A model generated the notes under the pieces. That model made no database searches, was not told where the DNA came from, and saw only the letters and a program-made list of their open reading frames with translations. From Lachnospiraceae bacterium (GTDB taxonomy: Bacteria > Bacillota > Clostridia > Lachnospirales > Lachnospiraceae), in contig CAAFXG010000164.1 in NCBI GenBank assembly GCA_900766925.1, forward strand, positions 1 through 30,205: 30,205 nucleotides of DNA, read 5' to 3'. How positions within the stretch are numbered: position 1 is the first letter of the stretch; the number at the start of each line of letters is the position of its first letter. Made by a program: the position numbers and the translations under genes. This document shows, piece by piece, positions 1 to 8,826 of the stretch.

Positions 1-106
1 GTATTATTAAGACCGTTTGTGAACGTCGGCACTTAACGAGCGTGTACTTTACGCGAGTTTAGTACCGCTACGTGAACAACCGAACGAGAGAGTGTCTTAA
101 TAATAC
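1..106. repeat. Palindromic element, copy 1 (conserved core with inverted arms; left side cut by window)
   Basis: A 90-base core (9-98) begins AAGACCGTTT and ends GTGTCTT. It is about 88% identical to the reverse complement of 15067-15155. Outside the core the flanks are again inverted: 1-13 (GTATTATTAAGAC) pairs perfectly with 94-106. The left arm starts at the very first base, so its full length cannot be seen. The core is itself an imperfect palindrome with a central hairpin (GCGT at 32-35 pairing with ACGC). The element lies just past the 3' end of dnaB, so it could also act as a transcription stop or mRNA 3' structure, although there is no classical T-tract. No transposase or ORF is inside it. 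I do not recognise the family. Confidence 0.85.
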
Positions 107-153
107 ATATATAAACCAATCCGGTAGCCATATTTTATTGCGTGAATTGTATT

Positions 154-1497
154 TTATTTGTAATACTTCTCCGGGTCTGCAAACTTAGTATACTTACCAA
201 TCCATCTTAAATCCACGCTTCCGGTCTCACCGCTACGTTGCTTGGCAATAATAATCTCTGCCGTCTGAGGCTTAGTTGTAGTTTCCGGATTATAATACTC
301 ATCTCTGTAAATGAACATTACGACGTCCGCATCCTGCTCAATCGCACCAGACTCTCTTAAGTCAGAAAGTACCGGTTTATGGTCCGGTCTTGAATCAACC
401 GCTCTTGATAACTGTGACAGTGCAATAACCGGAACATTCAACTCCCTTGCAATATTCTTCAAAGCTCTTGATACCTCAGAAATAAACTGCTGTCTTGACT
501 CAACACTTCTGTTGGTACTCATCAACTGTAAATAGTCCAAAATAATAATACCAATATTATGATTCTGCTTAAGCTTTCTGCACTTTGAGCGAAGCTCAGA
601 AATAGTAACAGCAGAATTATCATCTATATATAAAGGAGAGTGTGCGATTGCCTCGGTACTCTCGATTACCTTGTCCCAGTCATCATCGGACATATTACCA
701 AGCTTCATGCTTTTGGAATCAACCATAGCGTCAATTGCTATCATACGGGAAACAAGCTGTTCCTTACTCATTTCCAATGAAAATAATGCGCATGGCACAT
801 TATGCATTACGGCAAGATCATGAGCAATATTAAGTACAAAAGCTGTTTTCCCCATAGCCGGTCTTGCGGCTACCAGAATCAGCTCGCCTCCATGCAGACC
901 GGTAAGCATATTATCCAAATCAGTAAATCCGGTTGATAATCCTGTTACCTTACCCTTCTGCTTTGCTGCTTCCTCGATTTCACCAATTACATCTATGACA
1001 ATACGGCTGATTGGAACGAAGTCCGAAGAACCGTTTCTGTTTTGTACCAGCTTAAATATATTCTGTTCCGCATCCTCTAAAATGTTTTCAACCTTTTCAT
1101 TTGCAAGATAACTGTCCTTTGCAGTATCCTCGCAAAGCTTAATCAGACGACGAAGTGTAGATTTATCCTGAACAATTTTAGCATAATGCTTGGCATTTGC
1201 TGAGGTTGGAACAGCGGCAACAATCTCACCTATAAATGAAGGACTGCTAATTTCCTCGGGAATATCCTTCATTCTGAGTCTCTCAGAAAGTGTCACCATA
1301 TCTACAGGCTGACCTTCGTTGTAAAGCTCAACCATCGCCTCATATAAAATACCATACTGGGCATTATAGAAGTCTTCCCTGGCAAGCAAATCTGCAATAT
1401 CAGAAATCACATCTCTGTCCATAAGCATCGCACCTATTACAGACTGTTCTGCTTCCTTACTATGCGGTTGTATTCTTCTGATACTGTTCTCGTCCAT
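154..1497 (-). CDS. dnaB: Replicative DNA helicase DnaB
   Basis: This is the hexameric 5'-3' helicase that unwinds DNA at the replication fork and works with DnaG primase and the helicase loader. The 447-residue length is normal for the family. An N-terminal helical domain (about residues 8-115) is followed by a RecA-type ATPase. Walker A is ARPAMGKTA at about 211-219 and Walker B is IIILDYLQL at about 317-325. The C-terminal part holds the expected SQLSRAVDSR and LRESGAIEQDAD helicase segments. The ATG lies 2 bases after the rplI stop, and its GAGGAG ribosome binding site is made by the last two Glu codons of rplI, so the two are translationally coupled. It is the last gene of the leftward run, and a palindromic element follows it. 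Confidence 0.98.
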   Translation of the reverse strand: MDENSIRRIQPHSKEAEQSVIGAMLMDRDVISDIADLLAREDFYNAQYGILYEAMVELYNEGQPVDMVTLSERLRMKDIPEEISSPSFIGEIVAAVPTSANAKHYAKIVQDKSTLRRLIKLCEDTAKDSYLANEKVENILEDAEQNIFKLVQNRNGSSDFVPISRIVIDVIGEIEEAAKQKGKVTGLSTGFTDLDNMLTGLHGGELILVAARPAMGKTAFVLNIAHDLAVMHNVPCALFSLEMSKEQLVSRMIAIDAMVDSKSMKLGNMSDDDWDKVIESTEAIAHSPLYIDDNSAVTISELRSKCRKLKQNHNIGIIILDYLQLMSTNRSVESRQQFISEVSRALKNIARELNVPVIALSQLSRAVDSRPDHKPVLSDLRESGAIEQDADVVMFIYRDEYYNPETTTKPQTAEIIIAKQRSGETGSVDLRWIGKYTKFADPEKYYK

Positions 1498-1499
1498 TT

Positions 1500-1946
1500 C
1501 TACTCCTCAACTACCTTTACCGTAAGCTTGGCTGTCACCTTCGTATGTAGCTTTATGTCTACAGAATGTGTTCCCACACTCTTAATTGCATCCTTCATAA
1601 CTATCTTCTTTTTATCAATATCATGTCCAAGCTGCTTCTTGGCGGCATCCGCTATTTCCTTAGATGAAATAGCACCAAATGTTCTTCCACCTTCACCAAC
1701 CTTGATTGAGAGTGTAACACTTTCATCATTGATTATTTCAGCCAGCTTCTGGGCATCTGCAAGAATCTGCGCAGCTACCTTATCCTCATGTGCTTTTTTA
1801 AGCTTAAGCTCATTAAGATTCTTAGTAGTTGCTTCTACTCCTATTTTCTTAGGAAGCACATAATTTCTTGCATATCCATCCGAAACATCAACTATCTCAT
1901 CTTTTTTACCAAGACTCTTTACGTCCTGCAATAAAATAACCTTCAT
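1500..1946 (-). CDS. rplI: 50S ribosomal protein L9
   Basis: This is a structural protein of the large ribosomal subunit that binds 23S rRNA and helps keep the reading frame. It has 148 residues, the usual bacterial length. The N-terminal domain carries the L9 signature (GKKDEIVDVSDGYARNYVLP, about residues 13-32). A long charged connecting helix (about 41-75) joins it to the C-terminal RNA-binding domain. A good AAGGAGGAAC ribosome binding site lies just upstream, with 19 bases between the gdpP stop and this start. The gdpP-rplI-dnaB order is the standard Firmicutes arrangement. Confidence 0.98.
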   Translation of the reverse strand: MKVILLQDVKSLGKKDEIVDVSDGYARNYVLPKKIGVEATTKNLNELKLKKAHEDKVAAQILADAQKLAEIINDESVTLSIKVGEGGRTFGAISSKEIADAAKKQLGHDIDKKKIVMKDAIKSVGTHSVDIKLHTKVTAKLTVKVVEE

Positions 1947-1965
1947 ATTAGTTCCTCCTTATATT

Positions 1966-4011
1966 CTATAAATCACCATTTGCATACAATGAACCCAGTA
2001 AATCCTTTATTTTTAAAACGGCCTGTTCATTGGTTATATCCTTTAGCTGGGCTCCGGCAATGTTAGCATGTCCGCCACCGCCAAGCTTTTCCATAATAAC
2101 CTGTACATTCACATCATCAACCGAACGTGCACTTATATATGCTGTATTATCCTTATTGGTAACAACAAAAGACGCCTTAATACCATCTATCTCAAGAAGC
2201 TCATTAGCAACCTTGGCCGCAATAACGGTTGGCGCATCCGATGACTCAGGCTGTACCTGCGAGATTGCGTACTCGCTCATGAAAACCTCTGAGTTTATTA
2301 CACCTTCCGCAAGCTGTTTAAAGGAGTAAATATCACTTCTAAATAGCTTTCTTACTCTGACTGCATCCGCACCACATCTTCGAAGATATGACGCAGCTTC
2401 AAAGGTTCTAACACCTGTCTTTGTTACAAAGTTATCGGTATCAATTACAATACCTGCATAAATTGCATCTGCTTCGACGGTCCTGACCTTAACCTTTTCA
2501 TCAATATACTGAAGCATCTCAGCAACCATCTCGCAGGAAGATGATGCATATGGCTCGATATATGATAAGGTTGCATTCTCTATCTTCTCATTAGTCTGTC
2601 TGTGGTGGTCAAGAACAACTACGGACTTTGCAAGTGTAAGAAGCTCCTCGCACTCAGTCATACTTGGTCTGTTTACATCAACAACAACAACCAGTGTATC
2701 GGCATTAATTTTACTGATTGCCTCCTCGCCGGTGATAATCATGTCATTGCCATAAACACTGTTACCCTTGAAATTTTTGAGTACCGGTCTTATCGCCGAG
2801 GTAGTTTCATTCAATACAATATGGGCATTTTTGCCAAGAGTTTTAACAAGACGATAAACACCAACTGCCGCACCAAAGGAATCCGCATCAGGACGCTTAT
2901 GTCCCATAATAATAGCTGTATCTTTGTTAATCATCAGCTCCTTAAATGCCTGCGCCTTTACTCTCGCCTTTACTCTCGTCGTTTTCTCTGTACCATTACT
3001 TTTTCCGCCAAAATAAGAAATCTTTTCACCGTATTTGACAACTGCCTGGTCGCCTCCACGTCCAAGTGCAAGACCAATGGCAGTTCTGGCATACTCATAA
3101 GCCTCACCAAAGCTGTTGGTATCTGCACCCACACCTATGGAAAGAGTAATTGGAATTTCATTACCGACATTTATGCTCTTAACTTCATCTAAAATTGCAA
3201 ATTTAGTATCCTTAAGCTGTGGCAGATATTTCTGCTGGAAAACAAACAGATACTTATCCTTATCCATCTTCTTGCCAATGGCATCGATTGTAGAAAGATA
3301 CATATTAATACGCCTGTCTACCAACGCCTCAACAAGGGAATGTCTAACTTCCTCTGTATTTTCCATAACCTCATCATAATTATCAATATAAAGAAGTCCT
3401 GCAACAAGCTTTTGGTCTTCATTTTCTTTCTTGTAACGATTCAGCTCAGTCACATCAAAAAGATAAATTGCATACAGATATTCTCCATCATTCCTTACAA
3501 TTGCATCCTCTTCCTCAAAGCTATCATCAAAATCAACCTTACGTATTAGTGCATTGTACTGTATTTCCCCATATTCCAGCTCCATATTAACAGAATCATC
3601 TGACTGCAGGACATCAACAGTAACAGCCGGGAAAAATGAAGTAATATTCTTTTTGATTCTCTTCTTAGACGCTTCACCTACGGATTCAACAAAAAGATTA
3701 TTTCCCCAAAGTACTTTGCCATCTGTATCAAGCAGAGCATATGGAACAGCAAGCTCATTCAAAAGTTCCTTTTGAATCTGTCCCTGCTCCAGAGCAAACT
3801 TGAACAATACAGGTATAATACCTGCCTTTGTTAAAAAATACATTACAAACTCAATTATAATGAACACCACAACCACAATACTTGCAATAATTGCGCTTTT
3901 GCGGTCCACAAAGTACAAACCAATGCACATACACACCAATAACAGTGACATAAGCACCGGTGTAATCAGGTAGTTTTCAATTTTCTTTTTGAAAATCTTT
4001 TCGTTGTTCAT
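1966..4011 (-). CDS. gdpP: Cyclic-di-AMP phosphodiesterase GdpP (DHH/DHHA1 family)
   Basis: This membrane-anchored enzyme hydrolyses the second messenger c-di-AMP, which controls potassium/osmotic balance and wall stress. The 681-residue chain has two membrane segments (about 14-35 and 39-62), a PAS-like sensor (about 85-165) and a degenerate GGDEF domain (about 200-335; GRGGDQAVV near 317-325 replaces an intact GGDEF motif). The DHH catalytic domain shows HKRPDADSFG at 371-380, the acidic VVVVDVN at 441-447, DHH at 468-470 and Asp524 in VIDTDNF. The DHHA1 domain has GGGGHANIAGAQ at 644-655. All expected metal-binding acidic and His residues appear present, so activity is likely. The start is supported by GGAG 8 bases upstream. 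It is 14 bases from valS and 19 from rplI, in one apparent operon. Confidence 0.96.
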   Translation of the reverse strand: MNNEKIFKKKIENYLITPVLMSLLLVCMCIGLYFVDRKSAIIASIVVVVFIIIEFVMYFLTKAGIIPVLFKFALEQGQIQKELLNELAVPYALLDTDGKVLWGNNLFVESVGEASKKRIKKNITSFFPAVTVDVLQSDDSVNMELEYGEIQYNALIRKVDFDDSFEEEDAIVRNDGEYLYAIYLFDVTELNRYKKENEDQKLVAGLLYIDNYDEVMENTEEVRHSLVEALVDRRINMYLSTIDAIGKKMDKDKYLFVFQQKYLPQLKDTKFAILDEVKSINVGNEIPITLSIGVGADTNSFGEAYEYARTAIGLALGRGGDQAVVKYGEKISYFGGKSNGTEKTTRVKARVKAQAFKELMINKDTAIIMGHKRPDADSFGAAVGVYRLVKTLGKNAHIVLNETTSAIRPVLKNFKGNSVYGNDMIITGEEAISKINADTLVVVVDVNRPSMTECEELLTLAKSVVVLDHHRQTNEKIENATLSYIEPYASSSCEMVAEMLQYIDEKVKVRTVEADAIYAGIVIDTDNFVTKTGVRTFEAASYLRRCGADAVRVRKLFRSDIYSFKQLAEGVINSEVFMSEYAISQVQPESSDAPTVIAAKVANELLEIDGIKASFVVTNKDNTAYISARSVDDVNVQVIMEKLGGGGHANIAGAQLKDITNEQAVLKIKDLLGSLYANGDL

Positions 4012-4025
4012 ATCTTACTCCGTAA

Positions 4026-6665
4026 TTAACTCAACTGTGCCAATCTTTCCTTAACCTGCTCTAAGGTCTCTGTATACTTGGTAAGCTTAGCTCTCTCCTC
4101 CTCAACCTTGGCGGCAGGTGCCTTATCAACAAACTTCGGATTTGCAAGCATTCCCGATGCACGTTTAATCTCGCCCTCCAGTCTCGCCTGTTCCTTGTTC
4201 AGCCTTTCAATTTCCTTTGCAATATCAACGAGCTCTGCAAACGGCATATAAATCGCCGCATCATGGATAAGCACTGAAACAGCATCATCTGCAATACCGG
4301 TCTTATCCTCCTGAATTATTACATCACTTGCATAACCAAGCATGGCAAAGAAGTTCTTACCTGCCTCGAATATTCCACGAATCTCAGCCTTAGAAGAAAC
4401 AACATAAACCGTTGCCTTTTTGCTCGGTGCAACATTCATTTCACTTCTTATATTACGGATACTTCTTATAGCTTCCTTAATTTTATCTACCGCTGCCTCA
4501 TCATCCTTGAATTCATAATCCTTATTATATGTTGGCCAGCTGGAAATCATTATACTTTCTTCATCAGAAAGGCTACAGAAAATTTCCTCAGTAACAAAAG
4601 GCATATAAGGATGAAGAAGCTTTAAGCAGTTAATGAGCACTGTCTTAAGTGTCCAGAGTGCTGTTGCCTTTGTATCATCTGCATCATCCCAGAGTCTTGG
4701 CTTAACCATCTCAATATACCAGTCACAGAACTCCTCCCATATGAAATCATATAACTTTGAAACAGCAATACCAAGCTCGTACTTCTCCATATTATCTGTA
4801 ACCTCAACAACGAGGTCATTCATTTTGGAAAGAATCCATCTGTCTGCAATGGTAAGCTTAGATAAATCTGCCTCATTTGAATCTGCCTTCTCAATATTCA
4901 TCATAATGAATCTTGACGCATTCCAAATCTTATTTGCAAAATTACGGCTTGCCTCAACTCTCTCCCAGTAAAATCTCATATCATTACCAGGCGCATTACC
5001 GGTAACGAGAGTAAATCTGAGTGCATCCGCACCATACTTCTCTATAACCTCAAGAGGGTCAATACCGTTTCCAAGAGACTTACTCATCTTGCGTCCCTGG
5101 TCATCTCTTACAAGTCCGTGGAAGAGCACTGTATGGAATGGCAATTCACCGGTCTGTTCAATGGAAGAAAATACCATTCTGATTACCCAGAAGAATATAA
5201 TATCATATCCTGTCACAAGCACATCTGTAGGGAAGAAATAGTCAAGATCCTCCGTCTTATCAGGCCAGCCAAGTGTACTAAATGGCCAGAGTGCCGATGA
5301 AAACCATGTATCAAGAGTATCCTCATCCTGCTTGAGATTGCTGCTGTTACATTTGCTACAGGTACAAGGAGTCTCTCTCGAAACAATTGTCTCCCCACAG
5401 TCCTGGCAATACCATGCAGGAATTCTGTGCCCCCACCAAAGCTGTCTTGAAATACACCAGTCACGGATATTGTCAAGCCAGTTAAAATATGTCTTGTCCA
5501 TTCTCTCAGGGATAAGCTTGAGTCTGCCGTCTACGACTGCCTGCTTAGCCGGCTTAGCCATCTCAGCCATCTTAACAAACCACTGTGGTTTTACTAATGG
5601 CTCAACAGTTGTCTTACATCTGTCGTGAGTACCAACCATATGATTGTGAGGTACAACCTTGACAAGAAGTCCAAGCTCCTCCAAATCCTTAACCATCGCC
5701 TTACGGGCCTCATAACGGTCCATTCCGGCATATTTTCCGCCAAGATTATTGATGGTTGCATCATCATTCATTATATTAATCTCTTCAAGATTGTGTCTCT
5801 TACCAACCTCAAAGTCATTAGGATCATGAGCAGGTGTAATTTTAACACAGCCCGTACCAAATTCCTTATCAACATAAGCATCTGCAATTACAGGAATTTC
5901 TCTGTCCGTAAGCGGAAGCTTAAGCATCTTTCCTACAATATCCTTATATCTCTCATCATCGGGATTAACAGCAACCGCCGTATCACCCAGAAGTGTCTCC
6001 GGTCGTGTGGTTGCAATCTCAACAAAACGGCCTTCCTCTCCAACTACAGGATAATTTATATGCCAGAAATTACCACTCTGTTCTTCGTGAATAACCTCGG
6101 CATCAGAAATAGTAGTCTGACAGACAGGACACCAGTTTACGATTCTCGAGCCCTTATATATATATCCTTTTTCATAAAGCTTACAGAACACCTCTGTTAC
6201 AGCCTTATTATTTCCTTCATCCATGGTGAAACGCTCTCTGTCCCAGTCAGCAGAAGAACCAAGCTTCTTTAACTGGTTGACAATACGTCCTCCATACTCT
6301 CTTCTCCAATCCCAAACCTTCTCAAGGAATCCCTCTCTGCCAAGCTCCTCCTTGCTTATTCCCTGCTGTTTAAGACTTTCAATAACCTTAACCTCAGTAG
6401 CTATGGCTGCGTGATCTGTACCCGGTTGCCACAAAGCATTATATCCCTGCATTCTCTTAAAACGAATAAGAATATCCTGCATGGTATTGTCAAGAGCATG
6501 CCCCATATGAAGCTGCCCTGTAATGTTTGGTGGTGGCATAACTATAGTAAATGGTTTCTTACTTCTATCCACCTCAGCGTGGAAATATTTATTCTTTACC
6601 CATTTGTCATACAGTCTCCCTTCGATTTCGGAAGGATTGTAATTCTTTTCCAATTCCTTTGCCAT
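4026..6665 (-). CDS. valS: Valyl-tRNA synthetase
   Basis: This class I aminoacyl-tRNA synthetase charges tRNA-Val with valine in the cytoplasm. The HIGH-type motif HMGH lies in PPPNITGQLHMGH near the N-terminus, and the KMSKS loop is in DDQGRKMSKSLGN. Conserved editing-domain (TTRPETLLGDTA) and anticodon-binding segments follow, and the C-terminus ends in the usual coiled-coil arm. I place the start at the ATG at 6665 (MAKELEKNY, 879 residues), because GGAGGA at about 6676-6681 lies 10 bases upstream of it. An in-frame ATG at 6683 overlaps that ribosome binding site and is unlikely to be used. Only 32 bases separate it from the upstream coiled-coil gene. There is no room for a T-box leader, which often controls synthetase genes in Firmicutes. 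Confidence 0.97.
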   Translation of the reverse strand: MAKELEKNYNPSEIEGRLYDKWVKNKYFHAEVDRSKKPFTIVMPPPNITGQLHMGHALDNTMQDILIRFKRMQGYNALWQPGTDHAAIATEVKVIESLKQQGISKEELGREGFLEKVWDWRREYGGRIVNQLKKLGSSADWDRERFTMDEGNNKAVTEVFCKLYEKGYIYKGSRIVNWCPVCQTTISDAEVIHEEQSGNFWHINYPVVGEEGRFVEIATTRPETLLGDTAVAVNPDDERYKDIVGKMLKLPLTDREIPVIADAYVDKEFGTGCVKITPAHDPNDFEVGKRHNLEEINIMNDDATINNLGGKYAGMDRYEARKAMVKDLEELGLLVKVVPHNHMVGTHDRCKTTVEPLVKPQWFVKMAEMAKPAKQAVVDGRLKLIPERMDKTYFNWLDNIRDWCISRQLWWGHRIPAWYCQDCGETIVSRETPCTCSKCNSSNLKQDEDTLDTWFSSALWPFSTLGWPDKTEDLDYFFPTDVLVTGYDIIFFWVIRMVFSSIEQTGELPFHTVLFHGLVRDDQGRKMSKSLGNGIDPLEVIEKYGADALRFTLVTGNAPGNDMRFYWERVEASRNFANKIWNASRFIMMNIEKADSNEADLSKLTIADRWILSKMNDLVVEVTDNMEKYELGIAVSKLYDFIWEEFCDWYIEMVKPRLWDDADDTKATALWTLKTVLINCLKLLHPYMPFVTEEIFCSLSDEESIMISSWPTYNKDYEFKDDEAAVDKIKEAIRSIRNIRSEMNVAPSKKATVYVVSSKAEIRGIFEAGKNFFAMLGYASDVIIQEDKTGIADDAVSVLIHDAAIYMPFAELVDIAKEIERLNKEQARLEGEIKRASGMLANPKFVDKAPAAKVEEERAKLTKYTETLEQVKERLAQLS

Positions 6666-6697
6666 AATATATTTGTCCTCCAATGTTATTAAAAATG

Positions 6698-7993
6698 TTA
6701 CTGATCACTTACCTTAATATTATATGGTGTAAGTATTTCAGAAATTAAACTCTGCATTCCCGGATTTGCCTCAACAGACGCTCTCAGTGCTATCATTGCA
6801 TTATCCTTAATCTTGCGGCAGGTTTCCATCGTGTCCCTCAGCTTCTGTCTTCTCACCACGAGACCATGCTTAATCTCTACCATCTCTCTTCTGTCTATAA
6901 TGGCGTGTACCTGATGGGTCCATACTAACGGGTCTTCTACACCAAAAGCCGTAAGCTGCTCAATAAGTCTGCTGTTCTGTTCCCTTAACTCACCGTTAGT
7001 CTGGTAATATTTCTTTGCATCACGAACCATTGTATTGTAAAGCTCGTAACGGTATTCCAGCTCCTTACAGGAATTAACGCCATATTTATCATATATATAA
7101 TCAAGTGCATTTACATTATTAATATACTTGACCTTTACCTTGTTAAGCAGTGAAATAGCCCTGTTTATTCTGGCCAGAGAATCCGCTGCATCAGATTTCA
7201 AATCTATATACTTCACATAGGAAACAGCGAAAACCAGCATCGCAACAAGCCCCACCGCAAGCACATACACAGTAAGATTCTTCTTGGTTGCCAATGCAAC
7301 AACAAGCATGGTTCCAATTGTGAATAAAAAAGCAATTAGCACAGTGATTAATACGGCCCTCAGTCTATCTATCCCCTCAGCGTACTCACTGCGCATATAA
7401 CGTAAATCTTCCTTCTCCCCTTCAAGATGTCCCATATCACTTTTCAGCATGGAATCTCTAAGCTCCATCTCGTTAAGGTTTTTAATTGTATCAATAATCT
7501 CATCCTCATGGTTAGCAATTGTATTATATTGCTCCATTGTAAGGAGATTCTCCGATTGTAAATACTTTTGCCTGTTATTGTCAAGTCTTTCTATATTCTT
7601 GGCTGTGGCAACCAGCTCATTAGCTATCTCAACAGGCAGCTCTTCTATACGCTGAATATCTGTCAGGTATTCAGTAACAAGCTTGTACTCCTGCTTTGTC
7701 TCTTCCATATGCTTCGAGACATCAATAAGCTGCTCACAAAAATCCTGCACGGTCTTCCGCTCATTCTCTCTTGAATGCTTTGCCCTGACAGAGCCAAGCT
7801 CTGATTTGGTATCCAGATACCCATTTGCAACAGCGTCCTTAAGCTTATTAATCTCCTTCCGCTTTGACCTTTTTTTGCGTCTGACTGTTTTTTCTGCGTC
7901 TGAAGCTTCACCACTACCGGACGATTCCTTAAGCTCGGTATCCGAGGGCAGTTCTTCATTAAAATATGCCTTGATTTTATCAAATAAACCCAT
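6698..7993 (-). CDS. Coiled-coil protein with two central membrane segments, unknown function
   Basis: I do not recognise this 431-residue protein with certainty. A low-complexity, strongly basic stretch (about 36-50, RRKKRSKRKEINK) follows a short acidic N-terminus. Residues 65-210 look largely helical and coiled-coil. Two hydrophobic segments at about 213-236 and 240-261, separated by a short KKNL turn, form a membrane hairpin. A second long helical region (about 262-420) follows. Both soluble arms are therefore expected on the same, probably cytoplasmic, side. The start ATG overlaps the stop of the upstream TPR-like gene (TAATG), so translation is coupled. It is the last member of a four-gene block that ends 32 bases before valS. 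A membrane anchor or scaffold for the other three proteins is an inference from this layout. Confidence 0.75.
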   Translation of the reverse strand: MGLFDKIKAYFNEELPSDTELKESSGSGEASDAEKTVRRKKRSKRKEINKLKDAVANGYLDTKSELGSVRAKHSRENERKTVQDFCEQLIDVSKHMEETKQEYKLVTEYLTDIQRIEELPVEIANELVATAKNIERLDNNRQKYLQSENLLTMEQYNTIANHEDEIIDTIKNLNEMELRDSMLKSDMGHLEGEKEDLRYMRSEYAEGIDRLRAVLITVLIAFLFTIGTMLVVALATKKNLTVYVLAVGLVAMLVFAVSYVKYIDLKSDAADSLARINRAISLLNKVKVKYINNVNALDYIYDKYGVNSCKELEYRYELYNTMVRDAKKYYQTNGELREQNSRLIEQLTAFGVEDPLVWTHQVHAIIDRREMVEIKHGLVVRRQKLRDTMETCRKIKDNAMIALRASVEANPGMQSLISEILTPYNIKVSDQ

Positions 7994-8826
7994 TAAATCG
8001 CCTGCTCCCTAAACTCATCCTTAAGCTGCCCCAATATGATGTCCATACGCTTGTCGTAGTCAATCATATCCTTATTCATTCTATTGTAAATTGCCCTTTG
8101 CAGCATCGAATAAATTGTCATTTCCCTGACATCCTCATTCGAATCACCAATCTCAAGCATTAAATTTTCAAAATTGTCATCTCCCAAATCATATTTACGC
8201 ATTTCCTGTTTAATTGTAGCGGAATCATTGCCCGCCGCAAATACAATCAGATATCCCCTAAGGGAATCCTCATTATTATTAAGCTCATATGCCTTGAGGA
8301 AATATGCTTTGGCATCCTCAGTATCAAGATTATTTGCAGATGCAACGGCTCGATTATGATATACATTTCCAAGGAACACCTTGTCCTGTATATCTGCCTG
8401 ATTCTCAATAATATCATCATAAATAGACGCTGCTTTAATATAACGTCTATAACCAAGATATGCATCAGCCTTAAGCTTCTTTCTCTGACTTGCAGTGAGC
8501 CTTCTGTACTTCTGCCAAGCCTCAACATAGGTCTTTATCTCTTCAGGCTCATAGTAATCCCCTGCATTGAGAATCTCAACCAGCAGATCCTGCGCAAACG
8601 GAGTCTTATTAGACAAAGCAGTAAGCTTTGCGGCAAGCTCCGGCATATCAAGCTCATCCCTTATCCAGTCAAACAGCTTATCGGAAAGGGCTGATTTACT
8701 TATGAGAACAGTGTTATTGTAAATGTAAAAGCACAGTTCCTCATAATTATTTATCTCCATCTTGGTATTCAGGAATATGAAAGGGTGCGATGCCTCTTTT
8801 TTTGTACACAAAATAACCTTTGACAT
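7993..8826 (-). CDS. TPR-like helical protein, unknown function
   Basis: The 277-residue protein has a short beta-rich N-terminus (about 1-40), no signal peptide and no membrane segment. The middle (about 115-195) has TPR-like helical hairpins: ADAYLGYRRYIKAASIYDDI, then a segment reading LGNVYHNRAVASANN and AKAYFLKAYELNNNEDSL, with the small/aromatic spacing typical of TPRs. The C-terminus is helical and charged. It starts directly after the stop of the Hsp70-like gene and its own stop overlaps the next start (TAATG), so it is translated as part of the same block. TPR units usually bind partner proteins, so an adaptor role between the ATPase-like protein and the membrane protein is plausible. 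This is inference only. Confidence 0.72.
   Translation of the reverse strand: MSKVILCTKKEASHPFIFLNTKMEINNYEELCFYIYNNTVLISKSALSDKLFDWIRDELDMPELAAKLTALSNKTPFAQDLLVEILNAGDYYEPEEIKTYVEAWQKYRRLTASQRKKLKADAYLGYRRYIKAASIYDDIIENQADIQDKVFLGNVYHNRAVASANNLDTEDAKAYFLKAYELNNNEDSLRGYLIVFAAGNDSATIKQEMRKYDLGDDNFENLMLEIGDSNEDVREMTIYSMLQRAIYNRMNKDMIDYDKRMDIILGQLKDEFREQAI

Noticed and set aside
1..153. Intrinsic terminator after dnaB
   Set aside because: No GC-rich stem followed by a T-run is seen on the minus strand; the only strong fold is the palindromic element itself.
5625..6272. A 215-codon plus-strand open frame inside valS
   Set aside because: It is a shadow of valS on the other strand; valS has intact catalytic motifs and the shadow has no ribosome binding site or family pattern.
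6666..6697. Possible T-box or other riboswitch before valS
   Set aside because: The gap is only 32 bases, too short for a T-box, and contains little more than the ribosome binding site.
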